Positions 14,045-14,194 of a DNA stretch of 14,194 bases are shown in pieces; position 1 is the stretch's first letter; each line of letters opens with the position of its first letter. A program made the translations under genes and the position numbers. Origin of the DNA: Methanomicrobiales archaeon (GTDB lineage Archaea; Halobacteriota; Methanomicrobia; Methanomicrobiales; Methanospirillaceae). Under the pieces are notes generated by a model. That model did no database searches. It was not told the origin of the DNA and was given only the letters and a program-made list of their open reading frames with translations. The stretch is taken from positions 1 to 14,194 of the forward strand of contig JAAYPD010000311.1 in assembly GCA_012520015.1 (NCBI GenBank). Direction: 5' to 3'.

Positions 14045-14194
14045 ATGCTACAAAAAGCAGGATACATGCAGAAAGCAAAAACAGTTACGATAGATGAAGA
14101 AGGGATTCCAAGAGAGATCATAGAACTTGTGCTTGAAGGCAGACGGTTTGGTATAGTACTGGAAGATTTAAAACGTGCAATACGGGGAAAGTTC
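14045..14194 (+). CDS. unrecognised gene, 5' part only
   Basis: The first 50 codons of a gene that continues beyond the window. The product starts MLQKAGYMQKAKTVTIDEEG and continues with a helical, charged stretch ('REIIELVLEGRRFGIVLEDLKRAIRGKF'). No signal peptide or motif is visible and I cannot assign a family. The start is supported by GGGTGA five bases upstream and by a TATA box about 45 bases upstream. The inverted repeats in its promoter suggest it is regulated. Confidence 0.6.
   Translation, partial: MLQKAGYMQKAKTVTIDEEGIPREIIELVLEGRRFGIVLEDLKRAIRGKF

Noticed and set aside
1..14194. CRISPR array, insertion sequence, tRNA or rRNA
   Set aside because: I saw no regularly spaced repeats, no transposase or terminal inverted repeats, and no tRNA- or rRNA-like sequence.

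Overview
The window reads as a stretch of chromosome from a methanogenic archaeon of the order Methanomicrobiales, most likely a Methanospirillum-like organism. The reasons are a methanogenesis marker 14 protein, an archaeal transcription factor TFS, an archaeosortase, an F420H2-oxidase-type flavodiiron protein, a phosphoribulokinase of the type characterised from Methanospirillum hungatei, and a NifH/CfbC-like iron-sulfur ATPase. Many genes have an archaeal TATA box 26-30 bases before the start codon and so look leaderless. Others have GAGGTG or GGAGGAG Shine-Dalgarno sites. The species assignment is inference; no rRNA is present.

Layout. Bases 1-1440 hold a CDP-alcohol phosphatidyltransferase (+) that converges on, and overlaps by 53 bases, an archaeosortase A-type gene (-). 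Bases 1555-1872 encode TFS. Bases 1940-3090 carry two uncharacterised genes, a four-cysteine protein (-) and a 203-residue protein (+). Bases 3083-3390 hold the remains of a RelBE-like toxin-antitoxin pair: the antitoxin frame has two in-frame TAG codons and only the first part of the toxin survives, with the typical ATGA overlap intact. Bases 3471-7475 are a two-gene unit (-): a SNF2-family helicase followed with no gap by a SWIM zinc-finger protein. Bases 7476-7854 are non-coding with promoter-like and repeat elements, followed by a secreted, C-terminally anchored protein. Bases 8429-10251 contain a small unknown gene and the marker 14 gene (-), diverging from a small cysteine-rich protein (+). 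Bases 10764-13848 form a same-strand run: fprA, prk and a nifH-like gene. The window ends inside an unrecognised gene with an operator-like promoter.

How the parts may work together. The lipid head-group transferase, the archaeosortase and the anchored surface protein all concern the cell envelope, but no PGF-CTERM substrate is visible and the link is circumstantial. The fprA-prk-nifH-like run combines oxygen removal with F420H2, formation of ribulose-1,5-bisphosphate for the reductive hexulose-phosphate pathway, and an oxygen-sensitive [4Fe-4S] ATPase. The main points for follow-up are the decayed toxin-antitoxin module, the role of the lone nifH-like gene beside prk, and the CCCTG/CAGGG palindromes found in two promoters.
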